Positions 11,283 through 20,804 of a DNA stretch of 64,000 nt are shown here, piece after piece. The notes below the pieces were generated by a model. That model saw nothing but the letters and a program-made list of their open reading frames with translations, made no database searches and had not been told where the DNA came from. The translations under genes were made by a program, and so were the position numbers. This DNA is from Ignavibacteria bacterium (GTDB lineage: Bacteria; Bacteroidota; Ignavibacteria; Tepidaquicellales; Tepidaquicellaceae): NCBI GenBank assembly GCA_016788375.1, contig JAEUSI010000005.1:1-64000 (forward strand), read 5' to 3'. Within the stretch, counting starts at the first letter, position 1; every line of letters begins with the position of its first letter.

Positions 11283-12494
11283 TTAGTATTTAATCTCCTT
11301 TATTTTTACTTTTTTAAGCAATAACATTCCTAATATAAAAAAAACTCCTACAGACAATACAGCAAGTTTCTGTGAACCTGAAATCCAGGATACAAGACCG
11401 AATGTTAAAGGTCCAAGTATTGTAGAGGTTTTTTCGAATAATCCGTAGAATCCGAAAAATTCAGTTTTGAATTCAGGCGGAGTCAGCATTGTCATAAGAG
11501 TTCTTGACAAACTCTGAGAGGAACCTAGAAAGGTTCCGGCAAATCCGCCGATTATATAAAAAGATGTTTTATCATTCGTAAAAAAAACAGCAAGCGTAAT
11601 TAAAGTCCAGATTATCAGATTGATATAGACAGACCTGATGATTCCGATCCTGCTGCCGAGATATCCGAAAAGCAGCGAACCGAGCATTGCGGTAAACTGA
11701 ACTATTAAAAAAAACACGGCAAGCTCGGATGTTTCAAATCCAAGTGTAGTGCTTGCATAAATTCCTGCAAAAAATATTATCGTGTTAACTGCGTCAATAT
11801 AAAGGAAATAAGAAATTAAAAAATTTTTCAGATTCACGAACTGATTAATATTTCTGAGAGTATTTCTTACTTTGTCAAAACCGTATTTTACATAACCCGT
11901 GTTTAATTCCTTCCTTACGTTTTTTTTCTCGTTCAGAAACAAAAACAGAGGCATTGAAAATATTAAGAAAAAGATCGCGCAAACTACAAAAAGCAGGTTG
12001 GGATTATCTTTAAGAGGAAAGACCAGAGCTACTGAAATCAATGAACCTATATAGCCGACAGCATAACCTATTCCGGATACTTTGTTATAAAATTTTTCTT
12101 CGGTAATTTCGGAAATAAACGCGTCATAAAAAGTCAGCCCTGTCTGAAACCCGATGTTAGAAATAATAAAAAGTATGAGAGCAAAAAGTATGGTTCCCTT
12201 CCCTGTGAAATACATCAATGAAGTCGGTATTATGCACAGAATTGTAAAAAAGAGAAGGAATTTTTTTTTATTTGAAGAATGATCCGCAATTGCCCCGCAG
12301 ACAGGATTCAGGACAGATGCAATCAGCATTGAAATATTTATTCCGATTGACCAGTATAAATCACCTGATGACTGACCTTCGGCAATAATCTGTTTAAAAT
12401 AAACGGCAAATACGAATGCGACTATTATTACAGCATAAGAAGAATTCCCGAAATCGAAGAGTGACCAGACAAATACCTGAGATTTATTCTTCAT
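11283..12494 (-). CDS. MFS transporter, UMF1/Atg22-like
   Basis: A 403-residue membrane protein with about 12 transmembrane helices. It begins with the sequence typical of the UMF1 family (WSLFDFGNSSYAVIIVAFVF), related to the yeast vacuolar effluxer Atg22. Bacterial members are probably solute exporters of unknown specificity. It sits directly between nusB (28-base gap) and the sirB1-like gene (2-base gap). Confidence 0.8.
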   Translation of the reverse strand: MKNKSQVFVWSLFDFGNSSYAVIIVAFVFAVYFKQIIAEGQSSGDLYWSIGINISMLIASVLNPVCGAIADHSSNKKKFLLFFTILCIIPTSLMYFTGKGTILFALILFIISNIGFQTGLTFYDAFISEITEEKFYNKVSGIGYAVGYIGSLISVALVFPLKDNPNLLFVVCAIFFLIFSMPLFLFLNEKKNVRKELNTGYVKYGFDKVRNTLRNINQFVNLKNFLISYFLYIDAVNTIIFFAGIYASTTLGFETSELAVFFLIVQFTAMLGSLLFGYLGSRIGIIRSVYINLIIWTLITLAVFFTNDKTSFYIIGGFAGTFLGSSQSLSRTLMTMLTPPEFKTEFFGFYGLFEKTSTILGPLTFGLVSWISGSQKLAVLSVGVFFILGMLLLKKVKIKEIKY

Positions 12495-12522
12495 CTATAA
12501 GCAGAATTAAGAGAATAATATT

Positions 12523-13014
12523 TTACTGCTTCAGCTTTAATTTTGATTCCGTTTTTTTCTTTTTGAGATTCAGCAGTCCCCTTCCGGTTTTATTGAGCTT
12601 GTTTTCCTTTTTAAGGTCTTCGTGAACGGCATCAAGAATACCGTTTACAAATTTACCGCTGTTTCGCGTGCAGAAATCCTTTGCAATATCTATGGCTTCG
12701 TTAATTGAAACTTTGGGAGGTATGTCGGGAAAATAAAGTAATTCTGCAATTCCCATTTTAAGAATCAGCTTGTCAAGCACTGAAATTCTTTCTAGCTCCC
12801 AGTTAACCACTTTTCCGAGGATATATTCATCCAGCAGTTTCTCGTGTTTTAGCACCAAATCAATCAGCAAATTTGCAAAATCTATATTCTCCTGTTCTTT
12901 TATATCTGTAATGAGATCCTTTTTTACTTTTTCAATGGGATCCTTGGACATTTTCTGAGCATATAGAACCTGCATTACTTTAATTCTTATATCTCTTCGT
13001 TTTAATTGCGACAT
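12523..13014 (-). CDS. nusB: Transcription antitermination factor NusB
   Basis: A 163-residue protein that begins RRDIRIKVMQVLYAQ and has the conserved late segment PPKVSINEAIDIAKDF...FVNGILDAV, both characteristic of NusB. NusB with NusE (S10) binds boxA RNA and supports antitermination in rRNA operons. A basic tail of about 20 residues rich in Lys is longer than in E. coli NusB (139 residues). Lies between the trmO-like gene and the MFS gene. Confidence 0.93.
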   Translation of the reverse strand: MSQLKRRDIRIKVMQVLYAQKMSKDPIEKVKKDLITDIKEQENIDFANLLIDLVLKHEKLLDEYILGKVVNWELERISVLDKLILKMGIAELLYFPDIPPKVSINEAIDIAKDFCTRNSGKFVNGILDAVHEDLKKENKLNKTGRGLLNLKKKKTESKLKLKQ

Positions 13015-13098
13015 TCAGTTCTGATTTAATATATCAAAGCTAATCAATAAAAATCAAATTTAATATTCTAATATAATTTTTTATTTTTTCCCCGGTTT

Positions 13099-13551
13099 CT
13101 AGTAATTCTTCAGCATTTCGGATGTCCATTCAGGCTGAATGATCTTATCATCCGGAAGAAATTCCCTGAGTACCGGTTTAATGTCAATTACGGGAGTACC
13201 GTTTACAGCGTCAAGTCCGGAAACGACCAGTTTATTTTTAACGGAGCTTATCAATTTCACTATTGTTGCACCTATAAGGTTTGGTCTGGCTTTCCGTCTC
13301 TGGGCAAAAATTCCCACGGAAGGAAATTTTTTGTTGTTTCTCGGATGAGTAGCTGAAATACTGATTTCAGACGGATCTGCAAGATGAAAATAAAAAATAA
13401 TTTCAAGATGAGAATACCCGTCAATACCTTTCAGGCTGCTTTCTGATATTTTATCGCTGATTATGATTTCCGAGATAACATCCCCCCAGTAATCATCTTC
13501 AATATTAATCCTGTTGTTTTTTACAAACCCTATTGGTTCAATAGTATACAA
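13099..13551 (-). CDS. TrmO/TsaA-family tRNA methyltransferase
   Basis: A 150-residue protein of the TrmO (YaeB/TsaA) family, which methylates N6-threonylcarbamoyladenosine at position 37 of some tRNAs using SAM. Visible family features are the start IEPIGFVKN, IDGYSHLEIIFYFH, THPRNN..PSVGIFAQRRKARPNLIGATIVKL and GLDAVNGTPVIDIKP. Proteobacterial TrmO is longer (about 235) because of an extra C-terminal domain; this short form corresponds to the single-domain members whose target is less certain. Downstream of dnaG in the same direction. Confidence 0.82.
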   Translation of the reverse strand: MYTIEPIGFVKNNRINIEDDYWGDVISEIIISDKISESSLKGIDGYSHLEIIFYFHLADPSEISISATHPRNNKKFPSVGIFAQRRKARPNLIGATIVKLISSVKNKLVVSGLDAVNGTPVIDIKPVLREFLPDDKIIQPEWTSEMLKNY

Positions 13552-13580
13552 AGCATTTATTCTTTTTTACTGCTGTAAAT

Positions 13581-15434
13581 TCAGTTATCCGAAATTTTTC
13601 TCAGTTCATTAATCTGTTTCGTAATTTCAAATATCTCCGACATCAGTTCGGGATTCTTCTTCATTTCGGATCTTTTTTCTTCAAGCTGATAAACTCTGAA
13701 CCTTTTAATAAGATCTTTGGCAGATTTCAGATTATATTCCTGATGAAGTGAACCTGTTATTATACTGTCTTTTCCGTGATTTTTTGGAAGGCTTGCTTCG
13801 TGTCTTACAATTGCAGCTTTAGTCACAAATATTCTTTCTTCTTCATCCTCAAGTTCATTCAGCGCTCTTGTCAGTTCTATTTTTCCGTGATTGATATATT
13901 CATCAAGAAAGAATTCCGTTAATTTCAGAATCATTTTGTTCTTAATAAAGCAGATTTCAAGATTGTTTTCCAGATAGGAAATTGCTTCTTCTTTTCCGTT
14001 AATAAAAAGTTCAATGAGTTCCTTTTCAATCGGCAGTATGTTTTTATAATTGTCGCTTTCTTTACCTGTGCTGGTTTTTCTTTCGGGTAAAACAACCGAA
14101 GACTTCGGAAAAGCTCTGGATTTATTTTCCTTAATGACCTTTTCAAGTTCATCCCGAAGATCTGATTCATAAAGCGAATACATTCTTGCAATTTCCTTTA
14201 TATAAAATGCTCTTTTTATACTGTCAGGAATTTTTCCGATCAGCCCTATTATTTCCTTTACGAATTCAGTTTTATCGTTTACAGTTTCCAGTTTGCCTTC
14301 CTTTGAATAAAGCTCAGATATAAAATTGATAACACTTTTTTTATTGTGAAGATATTTTTCAAATTCGGATTTACCGTATTTATTGATAAAACTGTCAGGA
14401 TCTTCACCTTCCGGCAGGCTTATTACAAACAGGTCAAGTCCTGCTTCAAGTATAATTTCTATGCCTCTTTTTGCAGCTTTAATTCCCGCAAAATCCGAGT
14501 CAAAAAGTATATAAATGTTTTTTGTGTATCTGGAAATAAGCTTCACCTGTTCTTCCGTGAGTGCGGTTCCGCTGGATGCAACAGTATTCTCTATGCCGAA
14601 TTTTGCAAGTGAAACTATATCCATATAACCTTCAACAAGAATTACATAATCAAAATACCTTATTTTATCTTTTGCAAAATTCAGTCCGTAAAGAATTTTA
14701 CTTTTACTGTAAACCTTTGACTCCGGAGAATTTATGTATTTACCCAAAGGATCATCTTCAAAAAGTTTTCTGCCTCCGAATCCTGCGACTTTTCCGCTTT
14801 CATTGATAATGGGAAAAATCAGCCGTCTCCTGAATCTGTCATAAAATTTGTTTTTATCTTTATCATTTCTGATTATCAGGCCAGCTTTTTCAATATCTTC
14901 TTTTTTAAAAACATCATCTTCCGAAAAATAATTAAGCAGTCCGTCCCAGCTGCTTCCGGCATATCCGATACCGAATTTCTTAATCAGTTCAGAATCAATT
15001 TTTCTGTTTTCAAGATATTTATAAACAAAATCCCTTTCACTTCCAGAGATTTTCCCGAGATTTTCATTGAAGTATTTTGCAGCAATTTTATTTATTTCAA
15101 GTATTTTGGAAATTTCATTAGAAAGATCCGGATCATTATAATTTTTTCTGAAATCTATGCCCGCTTTTGCTGCAAGTTTTTCTGCAGCTTCTATGAATGT
15201 GATTTTTTCATAATTCTGAACGAAAGTATAAACATTCCCGCTTGATTTGCATGAAAAGCAATGATATACCTGCTTTTCCTGTGAAATGTGAAGAGAAGGA
15301 TTCTTGTCGGGGTGAAAAGGACATAATGCAAGAAAAGACTTTCCTCTCTTTTTAACTTCAATATAATCGCTGATAACACTGACTATATCATTTGCAATTG
15401 CAATTTCATCAAATTTCTCTTTTTGTATCTGCAT
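13581..15434 (-). CDS. dnaG: DNA primase
   Basis: Synthesises RNA primers at the replication fork. With the start at 15434 it has 617 residues: a CHC2 zinc finger (C38, H41, C59, C62 in CPFH...YHCFSCKSSG), the catalytic TOPRIM core (LVEGYMDIVSLAKFG, ASSGTALTEEQ and DSDFAGIKAAKRG) and a poorly conserved C-terminal helicase-binding domain. An in-frame ATG 16 codons upstream (15482) would add a basic extension not normally seen in DnaG; the family begins close to the internal MQIQKEKFDEI, so I chose that. Confidence 0.96.
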   Translation of the reverse strand: MQIQKEKFDEIAIANDIVSVISDYIEVKKRGKSFLALCPFHPDKNPSLHISQEKQVYHCFSCKSSGNVYTFVQNYEKITFIEAAEKLAAKAGIDFRKNYNDPDLSNEISKILEINKIAAKYFNENLGKISGSERDFVYKYLENRKIDSELIKKFGIGYAGSSWDGLLNYFSEDDVFKKEDIEKAGLIIRNDKDKNKFYDRFRRRLIFPIINESGKVAGFGGRKLFEDDPLGKYINSPESKVYSKSKILYGLNFAKDKIRYFDYVILVEGYMDIVSLAKFGIENTVASSGTALTEEQVKLISRYTKNIYILFDSDFAGIKAAKRGIEIILEAGLDLFVISLPEGEDPDSFINKYGKSEFEKYLHNKKSVINFISELYSKEGKLETVNDKTEFVKEIIGLIGKIPDSIKRAFYIKEIARMYSLYESDLRDELEKVIKENKSRAFPKSSVVLPERKTSTGKESDNYKNILPIEKELIELFINGKEEAISYLENNLEICFIKNKMILKLTEFFLDEYINHGKIELTRALNELEDEEERIFVTKAAIVRHEASLPKNHGKDSIITGSLHQEYNLKSAKDLIKRFRVYQLEEKRSEMKKNPELMSEIFEITKQINELRKISDN

Positions 15435-15596
15435 AATGTAAAATAAATATTTAAAATTTAATTTTCGTTTGAAATTTTTCATATCAGTTTTTCATTTTTA
15501 AGTTAACTCTTTTCAAAATCATATGCAGAATTTAATTTTAATGTCATTTACACGCATTTTAATATTTATTAATTTAATAAAACTTTTAAACAGCAG

Positions 15597-16682
15597 ATGA
15601 ACAAAGAAAAAATTATCGCGGTTTTATCAAAAACAGATGATCCTGTACTAAACACTGATTTTGTAACACTTGATTTTGTAAGAAACATATCCCTGAACGG
15701 AAATAATCTCAGTTTAAAGCTCGGTGTATCGGATAATGCTGATGAATCAGTAAGTAAAATTTCGGATAAACTTAAATCTGAATTAAAGAAATCTATACCC
15801 GAAATTGAAAGCGTAAACATTGATTTTGTAACCGGGTTCACTTCACACAAAGACCCTAAAAAAATGTCGATCATGCCAGGCATAAAGAACACAATAGCCG
15901 TAGCATCCGGAAAGGGCGGGGTTGGAAAATCCACAATTGCGGTCAATCTGGCAGTTGCGCTTTCAAAGCTCGGCGCAAAAGTAGGACTGATTGACGCAGA
16001 TATCTACGGACCTTCTATTCCGTTAATGTTTGGAATTAACAAAAAGCCCGGTGTGATGAAGATTGGTGAAAAAAACATGCTTGTTCCTCTTGAGAAATTC
16101 GGTGTGAAAATTATGTCAATCGGTTTTTTAATTGAAAATGATTCCGCCGTAGTCTGGCGGGGACCAATGGCATCAAGTGCATTAAAACAGTTTATAGGAG
16201 ATGTAGTTTGGGATGAACTGGATTTCCTTTTGTTTGACATGCCTCCCGGTACGGGAGATATTCAGCTTACTTTAAGCCAGACAATTCCGTTAACAGGAGC
16301 AATAATAGTCACAACTCCGCAGGAAATTTCACTTTCAGATGCAAAAAAAGGATATATTATGTTCGAAAGAGTAAATGTACCGACAATAGGAATAATTGAA
16401 AACATGAGTTATTTCAATAATCCGGACGGCAGCAGGGAGTATATATTCGGAAAAGAAGGCGGTAAAAAAATGAGCGAAGAATATAATGTGAAACTTTTAG
16501 GTGAGATACCCATAAACACGAAAATAAGAATAGGCGGGGATAAAGGTATTCCGGTTGCAGCTGAGGATGAAAAATCAGAAACAGCGGGAATATTTTATTC
16601 TATTGCCGCCGAAACAGTAAAGGAAATTAATAAAATGAATATTGCTTCCTCAAAAAAGCAGAACCTTGAAATAGAAATATAA
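15597..16682 (+). CDS. apbC: Mrp/NBP35-family Fe-S cluster carrier ATPase
   Basis: A 361-residue protein with an N-terminal MIP18/DUF59-type domain (about 1-90) followed by a deviant Walker A P-loop ATPase (ASGKGGVGKST, about 103-113; later FDMPPGTGD and TTPQEISLSDAKKGY). Mrp proteins carry 4Fe-4S clusters to target enzymes. The segment that usually holds the cluster-binding CxxC (after ENMSYF) reads NNPDGSREYIFG here, with no cysteine; Bacteroidota homologues also lack it, to my recollection. It is followed by a lipoprotein and a NifU-like scaffold, which supports an Fe-S role. Confidence 0.9.
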   Translation: MNKEKIIAVLSKTDDPVLNTDFVTLDFVRNISLNGNNLSLKLGVSDNADESVSKISDKLKSELKKSIPEIESVNIDFVTGFTSHKDPKKMSIMPGIKNTIAVASGKGGVGKSTIAVNLAVALSKLGAKVGLIDADIYGPSIPLMFGINKKPGVMKIGEKNMLVPLEKFGVKIMSIGFLIENDSAVVWRGPMASSALKQFIGDVVWDELDFLLFDMPPGTGDIQLTLSQTIPLTGAIIVTTPQEISLSDAKKGYIMFERVNVPTIGIIENMSYFNNPDGSREYIFGKEGGKKMSEEYNVKLLGEIPINTKIRIGGDKGIPVAAEDEKSETAGIFYSIAAETVKEINKMNIASSKKQNLEIEI

Positions 16683-16722
16683 TCCGGCAATTATTGTTTA
16701 ATTCAGAATTAAATTTACGGAC

Positions 16723-17145
16723 ATGAAAAAATTATCGGCTGTGTTAGTTTTAACTGTATTTTTATCCGGTTGCGGACCTTCAGGAGGATCAGATTCTCCG
16801 GCAAATTCTGTAAAAGATTTTGTAGCTGCTTTAAAAGAACAGAATCCGGGAAAAGCATGGAATTTTCTCTCAAAGGGTTCACAGAAAATGTATAACGACA
16901 TTGCAAAAAACAGAAATCAGAGCGGGAAGGAATATTTTGAAAAAAGTGTATCTAATGTCAGCTCTCTCGGTATGATGGGAATGGATTTTGAAGTTGTGGA
17001 AGAAAATAAAGAAGGCGACAAAGCAACTATTGTCATTAAGTCAAAGGATCAGAGCACATCAGAACTTTATTCGGTTAAGGAAGACGGAGTTTGGAAATTG
17101 GATTATGCAAGAACTATAGAAGAAAGCATGAAAAAAGTAGAATAA
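16723..17145 (+). CDS. Small lipoprotein, DUF4878/NTF2-like
   Basis: A 140-residue protein with a lipoprotein signal peptide (lipobox LSGC, Cys18). The mature part has SPANSVKDFVAALKEQNPGKAWNFLSKGSQ, then a beta-rich half ending in DGVWKLDYAR, the pattern of NTF2-like lipoproteins such as DUF4878. No catalytic residues are evident. Lies between mrp and the nifU-like gene on the same strand, about 40 and 30 bases away; whether it shares their Fe-S role is unknown. Confidence 0.7.
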   Translation: MKKLSAVLVLTVFLSGCGPSGGSDSPANSVKDFVAALKEQNPGKAWNFLSKGSQKMYNDIAKNRNQSGKEYFEKSVSNVSSLGMMGMDFEVVEENKEGDKATIVIKSKDQSTSELYSVKEDGVWKLDYARTIEESMKKVE

Positions 17146-17176
17146 TTAAAGTGAATTAAAATTTTCGATTTAAAGT

Positions 17177-17413
17177 ATGACAGAATTAACACTGGAAAAT
17201 ATTGAAAGAGTTTTAAGCAGGGTCAGACCCTATTTACAGACTGATGAAGGAGATGTTGAAGTAATCAGTATCAGGGAAGGGGGTATTGTAAATGTAAGAT
17301 TGCTTGGAAACTGCAGGAACTGCCCATTAAGTCTTGTTACGCTGAGAGCCGGGATCGAAAGAGCTCTAATGCAGGAGATTCCTTCAGTTACAAGAATAGA
17401 ATCAGTAAATTAA
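17177..17413 (+). CDS. NifU-like C-terminal-domain Fe-S scaffold
   Basis: A 78-residue protein consisting only of the NifU C-terminal domain (NFU). The paired cysteines C46 and C49 (GNCRNCPLS) bridge a 4Fe-4S cluster between two subunits in the family. The start VLSRVRPYLQTDEGDVEVI is typical. It delivers clusters to apoproteins and sits in the same short cluster as mrp. Window products that would need such clusters include NadA and the hydrogenase. Confidence 0.93.
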   Translation: MTELTLENIERVLSRVRPYLQTDEGDVEVISIREGGIVNVRLLGNCRNCPLSLVTLRAGIERALMQEIPSVTRIESVN

Positions 17414-17435
17414 TAATCATTCAGCATACAGTTTT

Positions 17436-18110
17436 TCATAGATTTTCTAGTTTCCCGAGATCTTTGAATAAAGAATTTCCTGCATCAAATCCTTTTACAA
17501 AAATTTTTCCAGACTTGTCATTTTGAAGAACTTCAAAATAAATATCAAGTATATCCCTGTATTTTACTTCAAATCCTTTTTTAAAAATTTCAGCTGAAAT
17601 AATATGAATACCGTTAAAAGCGAAAAGATTATCTTTATCTGAACTGTCATTTTCTCTTCCGGCAAGTTTCATATCAGAATCAAATTCAAGATACCTTTTG
17701 GATATTCTTTTCTGAACCACGAGTGTAGCAAAAGGAGCATTTGAAATATGGAAGGAAATAACCTGTTTTAAGTCTATATCAGTATCAATATCTGCATTAA
17801 TTACCGTAAAAAATTTCTCGTCTTTAAAATATTTTCCGGCATTTAGTATACCTCCGCCGGTTCCGAGAATTTCATTTTCAGTGATTACACTGATTTTCAC
17901 CCCGAAATCATTACTGTCAAAATAGGAAGAAATCATTCCTGATCGGTGGTGTGCATTTACAATTATTTCATCCGCACCTGCGTTAATTAGTCTTTCTATC
18001 TGATATTTAATCATAGGAATGCCTTTGTAGCTGACAAGTGCTTTGGGTAAATTTTCAGTCAGATGCCTGAGTCTTGTGCCGAATCCTGCGGAAAGTATCA
18101 TTGCTTTCAT
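17436..18110 (-). CDS. Sugar-1-phosphate nucleotidyltransferase
   Basis: A 224-residue GT-A type nucleotidyltransferase. It begins with KAMILSAGFGTRLRHLT and continues with LPKAL, the nucleotide-binding loop, then VNAHHRSGM, LGTGGGILNA and INADIDTD (metal-binding Asp). These features match MurNAc-1-phosphate uridylyltransferase (MurU) and related NDP-sugar pyrophosphorylases, so it activates a sugar phosphate for glycan synthesis. An upstream in-frame ATG at 18227 would add 39 residues unlike the family, so the start at 18110 is preferred. Confidence 0.85.
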   Translation of the reverse strand: MKAMILSAGFGTRLRHLTENLPKALVSYKGIPMIKYQIERLINAGADEIIVNAHHRSGMISSYFDSNDFGVKISVITENEILGTGGGILNAGKYFKDEKFFTVINADIDTDIDLKQVISFHISNAPFATLVVQKRISKRYLEFDSDMKLAGRENDSSDKDNLFAFNGIHIISAEIFKKGFEVKYRDILDIYFEVLQNDKSGKIFVKGFDAGNSLFKDLGKLENL

Positions 18111-18227
18111 TGCATAAAATATCCAATTCAGGGTTAAGAAATAATTCAATTTATTCCACTGACGGACAGAAATATATTTTAACTTGTATAAATTCAATAT
18201 TATAATTTTATTGGACAAAGAAATCAA

Positions 18228-18992
18228 ATGAGTTTTAGAAGCGGTTTTTCCGGATTAGTGAAAAATTTATCGGGAAAATTCGGGTATGAGTTGCGGAGGA
18301 TTAAGTCCGTAAATACACCTACAAACAAGGCAGAGTCTCATCCGGAATATCTCAGGGATTCTATAGTATCAGGGCTTGATGTAAATGACTATCAGGAAAT
18401 AAAACTCGGCTTTCTGAAACCGATGCCTCTTCTTGAAAATTCTCTTTTCCCTTTAATAAACAAATTTGCAAATCCTGAAATTATAGAACTCGGACCCGGC
18501 ACTGGAAGATGGACAAGACATATTATTGATTATCTTAAAAATAAAAACGGAGGCGTGCTAGTACTTGCGGATCATTCGGAATGGATTCTTGAATTTCTGA
18601 AAGTTTACTTTGAGAAAAATGAAAGCTCCGGACTGAGGTTAAGATACGAACTTTGCGACGGATACAATCTCCCTGAAACAATTAAAGATTCTACTGCAGA
18701 TATTATTTTTTCAGCAAATACATTTATAGCATTCGGTGTTTACAAACTTTACACATACTCACATGATTTTTACCGAAAATTAAAAAGCGGAGGATACTGT
18801 ATTTTCGATTACATTGATATAGAGTCTGAAGGCGGATGGAAGTTTCTCAAACTAAAAACCGCTGAGAAGCTTGATTATTATACTTATCACAGATTTGAGG
18901 CAGTGAATAAAATATTTCTTGATGCAGGATTTGAGTTTACAGAAAGCAGAGAATACGGAAAAAGCACATATCTGACTTATAAAAAACCATAA
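18228..18992 (+). CDS. Class I SAM-dependent methyltransferase
   Basis: A 254-residue protein with the SAM-binding loop IIELGPGTGRW (about 85-95), an acidic strand end (VLADHSEW), and SADTADIIFSANTF-type motif IV region (FSANTFIAFG). The N-terminal 60 residues are unlike common methyltransferases. The neighbours (nucleotidyltransferase, putative GT-B protein, GT2) suggest it modifies a surface polysaccharide or its precursor, but the substrate is unknown. Confidence 0.75.
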   Translation: MSFRSGFSGLVKNLSGKFGYELRRIKSVNTPTNKAESHPEYLRDSIVSGLDVNDYQEIKLGFLKPMPLLENSLFPLINKFANPEIIELGPGTGRWTRHIIDYLKNKNGGVLVLADHSEWILEFLKVYFEKNESSGLRLRYELCDGYNLPETIKDSTADIIFSANTFIAFGVYKLYTYSHDFYRKLKSGGYCIFDYIDIESEGGWKFLKLKTAEKLDYYTYHRFEAVNKIFLDAGFEFTESREYGKSTYLTYKKP

Positions 18993-19026
18993 AATTTAAA
19001 ATACTGAATACACTACAGATACTTTC

Positions 19027-20697
19027 ATGAATATATTAAAAAGGATAAGCACATATTTAAAAAACAGGGATACTATAAAATACAGATTATACAAATTCCT
19101 GCAGAAGCATTCCAAAGTTACTGCTGATTCTCCGGTTGTTATAATCTGGGAATTCGGCGGTTACGGAGACATTTTAAAAAAGAATGCAATAATCTCAGCC
19201 GCTCTGAATCTCAGAGGATACAAAACACATTTTATTATTTGTGACGGAACACCAGAAGCCTGTATACAGAGAGGAGCTGAAAAAAACGAAAAAGTTGAGA
19301 ACTGGAAGGAAAGCTGTCCTAAGTGTATTTTCAGAATGAGATACAATGCAAGCCAGTACAGTGCTGATTACTCATTTGCAAAAGATTATGTAAATGATAA
19401 GGAAATAGATGAATTAAAAAGTATTTCGGATAAAATTGATATCAGTGATATTTACAATTACAAATACAAAGGAGTGGATGCCGGAATACTTGCATGGAGC
19501 TCACTGGTAAGATATATGAAAGGTTATGTTATTGAAAAAAAAGACCTTAAGCCTGAGGACGAAATAATTTACAGAAAATATTTTTTCGCAGGGCTCGTAA
19601 ATACATTAATCGCAGAAAAAGTAATAGATAAATACAGACCTGTCAGTGTATTCTGCTCGCACGGAGTTTATGTAGACTATTCTCCTCCCATACTTCTTGC
19701 ATATCTGAAAAAAATAAGCGCGGTAAGCTGGTCAAGCGGATACAAAATCCTGCTTCATTATTTTACCATTCCGAAGAAACCAAACAGGCTCGAATTCAGA
19801 GGGATGAAAGACGAAGAATGGAAGAAGAGATCCGAAACTCCTCTGACGGAAGCCGAGAATAAATTTCTCGACAAATATATTTATGAAAGATTTAATAAAG
19901 GGAACAAAGCGGATTTTCTTAACATTTCACTTCCGGAATCTAAAGCAGTGCTGAAGGAGAAGCTCGGAATCGGCAACGATAATAAAACAGTGTGCATGTT
20001 CTGTCATGTTGCATGGGATTTATCGTTTGATCTCTCTACAATGATATTTGAAAATGCGAACGACTGGTTTGATGAAACATTCCGGATAATGTCGGAAGTT
20101 AAGGATATTAACTGGATTATCAGGGTTCATCCTGGTGAAAAAGGCTCGGGAAGTCTGTACACCGTTGACGATTACATCAGGGAAAAATATCCTGTCATAC
20201 CGGATCATATAAAAATTTTATGGTCGGATTCCGAGATAAACTCTTACGGGCTTTATCAGCTAATAGATGCCGGGATTACATTATTCGGAACGACTGGAGC
20301 AGAGCTGCCTCTTCTCGGAAAGAATGTTATTTCCGGAGGAGAGGCTTATTTTTCAAACAAGGGATTTTCACTGGATGCAAAGTCAAAAGAAGAATACCGT
20401 GAACTGCTCAGGAATATAAATAACATCAAACCGCTGAGCAGTGAACAGATTGAAACCGCAAGAAGATATGCTTATTCTTATTTCATTCAGAGACAGATAC
20501 CGATTAATGTAATAAATAAAAAAGAAGGACATTTCGGGAATCTTAATCCTGATAAAATCAGCAGCCTCCTTCCCGGAAAGGATCTGATTCTTGATTCAAT
20601 CTGTGAGAGTATTATAGAAGGTAAGGATGTTATTCTGAATGAAGAAATGATTAATATTGTCGATACTGAACTGGACGACAGATTTCTGCCGTTGTAA
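19027..20697 (+). CDS. Putative GT-B/capsule-synthesis-like glycosyltransferase
   Basis: A 556-residue soluble protein that I do not recognise with certainty. The N-terminal half starts with a Rossmann-like segment (VVIIWEFGGYGDILKKN) and a CPKC pair near residue 99. The C-terminal half has a second nucleotide-binding-like segment (NKTVCMFCHVAWD), then WIIRVHPGE and LFGTTGAELPLLG, which resemble the donor-site part of capsule polysaccharide biosynthesis (KpsS-like) GT-B proteins. Between a methyltransferase and a GT2 gene, it is probably part of a surface-glycan pathway. The exact reaction is not known. Confidence 0.55.
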   Translation: MNILKRISTYLKNRDTIKYRLYKFLQKHSKVTADSPVVIIWEFGGYGDILKKNAIISAALNLRGYKTHFIICDGTPEACIQRGAEKNEKVENWKESCPKCIFRMRYNASQYSADYSFAKDYVNDKEIDELKSISDKIDISDIYNYKYKGVDAGILAWSSLVRYMKGYVIEKKDLKPEDEIIYRKYFFAGLVNTLIAEKVIDKYRPVSVFCSHGVYVDYSPPILLAYLKKISAVSWSSGYKILLHYFTIPKKPNRLEFRGMKDEEWKKRSETPLTEAENKFLDKYIYERFNKGNKADFLNISLPESKAVLKEKLGIGNDNKTVCMFCHVAWDLSFDLSTMIFENANDWFDETFRIMSEVKDINWIIRVHPGEKGSGSLYTVDDYIREKYPVIPDHIKILWSDSEINSYGLYQLIDAGITLFGTTGAELPLLGKNVISGGEAYFSNKGFSLDAKSKEEYRELLRNINNIKPLSSEQIETARRYAYSYFIQRQIPINVINKKEGHFGNLNPDKISSLLPGKDLILDSICESIIEGKDVILNEEMINIVDTELDDRFLPL

Positions 20698-20804
20698 ATA
20701 CGGAAGCGTGAAGTATAATCTAAATCAGAACTGTTCATTATAACCGGTTTTATAAGGTTTTTTGTAAACAATTTTTTAGTAAATTTGCTGAAATAAAAGG
20801 CTTA

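Noticed and set aside
18111-18227. 39-residue N-terminal extension of the nucleotidyltransferase
   Set aside because: The family starts at the KAMILSAGFGTR segment; the extension overlaps the divergent promoter region.
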